From NCBI GenBank assembly GCA_023410595.1, contig JAEYPO010000003.1:1-40496 (forward strand): a DNA stretch of 40,496 bases. Direction: 5' to 3'. The notes under the pieces are model-generated. The model did not search any database and was not told where the DNA came from. It saw nothing but the letters and a program-made list of their open reading frames with translations. Of the stretch, positions 40,381-40,496 are shown piece after piece (the stretch's first letter is position 1; each line of letters begins with the position of its first letter). The position numbers were made by a program, and so were the translations under genes. The DNA is from Bacillota bacterium (GTDB lineage Bacteria > Bacillota > Clostridia > Christensenellales > SZUA-584).

Positions 40381-40496
40381 AATTGCAAGTGCAACAAAAG
40401 AGACTACATAGCAACCAAGGTGTAAAATGAAGTTACCACACACCACTTACACGGAGGTCACTATGCAGTCATATAATCATTTTACATTGGTAGAGA
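40381..40496 (+). mobile_element. Left end of an IS30-family insertion sequence (cut by the window)
   Basis: The stretch starting near AATTGCAAGTGCAACAAAAG resembles IS30-type terminal inverted repeats as I remember them. It is followed after about 60 bases by an RBS and a transposase start. The right end is outside the window, so the exact boundary and target duplication cannot be seen. Confidence 0.5.
40463..40496 (+). CDS. IS30 family transposase, 5' fragment
   Basis: Only the first 11 codons are present (MQSYNHFTLVE). They match the typical IS30 transposase opening, an aromatic-rich segment followed by HFTLxER, which leads into the N-terminal helix-turn-helix. GGAG six bases before the ATG supports the start. 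The gene runs off the window end. Confidence 0.65.
   Translation, partial: MQSYNHFTLVE

Noticed and set aside
1..40496. CRISPR array, tRNA or rRNA genes
   Set aside because: No regularly spaced direct repeats and no cloverleaf or rRNA segment were seen on either strand.

Overview
The window looks like chromosome from an anaerobic, endospore-forming member of the Bacillota (class Clostridia). The evidence is a canonical Spo0A with 0A boxes in its upstream region, a flavodiiron protein/rubredoxin oxygen-defence set, TTG/GTG starts with strong Shine-Dalgarno sites, and the Firmicutes-type yybS-gdpP-rplI-dnaB cluster. I cannot name a genus. Housekeeping genes are fairly GC-rich with G/C third positions; the stretch of about 5.5-12.8 kb is visibly more AT-rich and looks accessory.

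Layout. 0.2-1.3 kb: branched-chain aminotransferase ilvE with promoter and terminator. 1.4-2.9 kb (minus): a TIGR04076-like protein and an unknown protein, with a LexA-like palindrome between them. 3.2-5.2 kb: a Myb/SANT-like RsfA-type regulator, then spo0A. 5.2-5.5 kb: five consecutive RNA hairpins. 5.5-12.8 kb: accessory island with a repetitive secreted protein (in-frame amber codon), an internally duplicated unknown protein, a lipoprotein, a second paralogous lipoprotein (in-frame amber) and a small lipoprotein pseudogene (frameshift plus amber). 13.0-18.1 kb: MazG-like, DUF2232/YybS, GdpP phosphodiesterase, ribosomal protein L9 and DnaB helicase, tightly packed. 18.2-24.5 kb (minus): an N-terminally deleted paralogue of the island lipoproteins, two tandem flavodoxin-family reductases, a NUDIX-HAD fusion and two tandem lipoprotein serpins. 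24.6-27.1 kb: patatin-like phospholipase and a sodium/solute symporter. 27.2-30.8 kb (minus): FprA, rubredoxin, a DUF1858 protein, a membrane zinc-ribbon protein and alkaline phosphatase. 31.0-35.4 kb (minus): TetR regulator plus a heterodimeric ABC exporter. 35.6-38.2 kb: ApbE, NusG-domain-II protein, Gx transporter and a YugP-type zinc protease. 38.3-40.3 kb: transketolase. The right edge enters an IS30-family insertion sequence.

The most unusual signals are these. (1) A promoter-plus-5'UTR cassette is repeated in front of three extracytoplasmic-protein loci on both strands. (2) Each of three nearby island genes has exactly one in-frame TAG. (3) The tandem serpins are nearly identical except in the reactive-centre loop that sets protease specificity. 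(4) A small hairpin with an RTGA loop occurs three times, with pairing largely preserved in two copies despite sequence changes. (5) A hairpin array follows spo0A. All calls come from reading the sequence; no database search or folding program was run.
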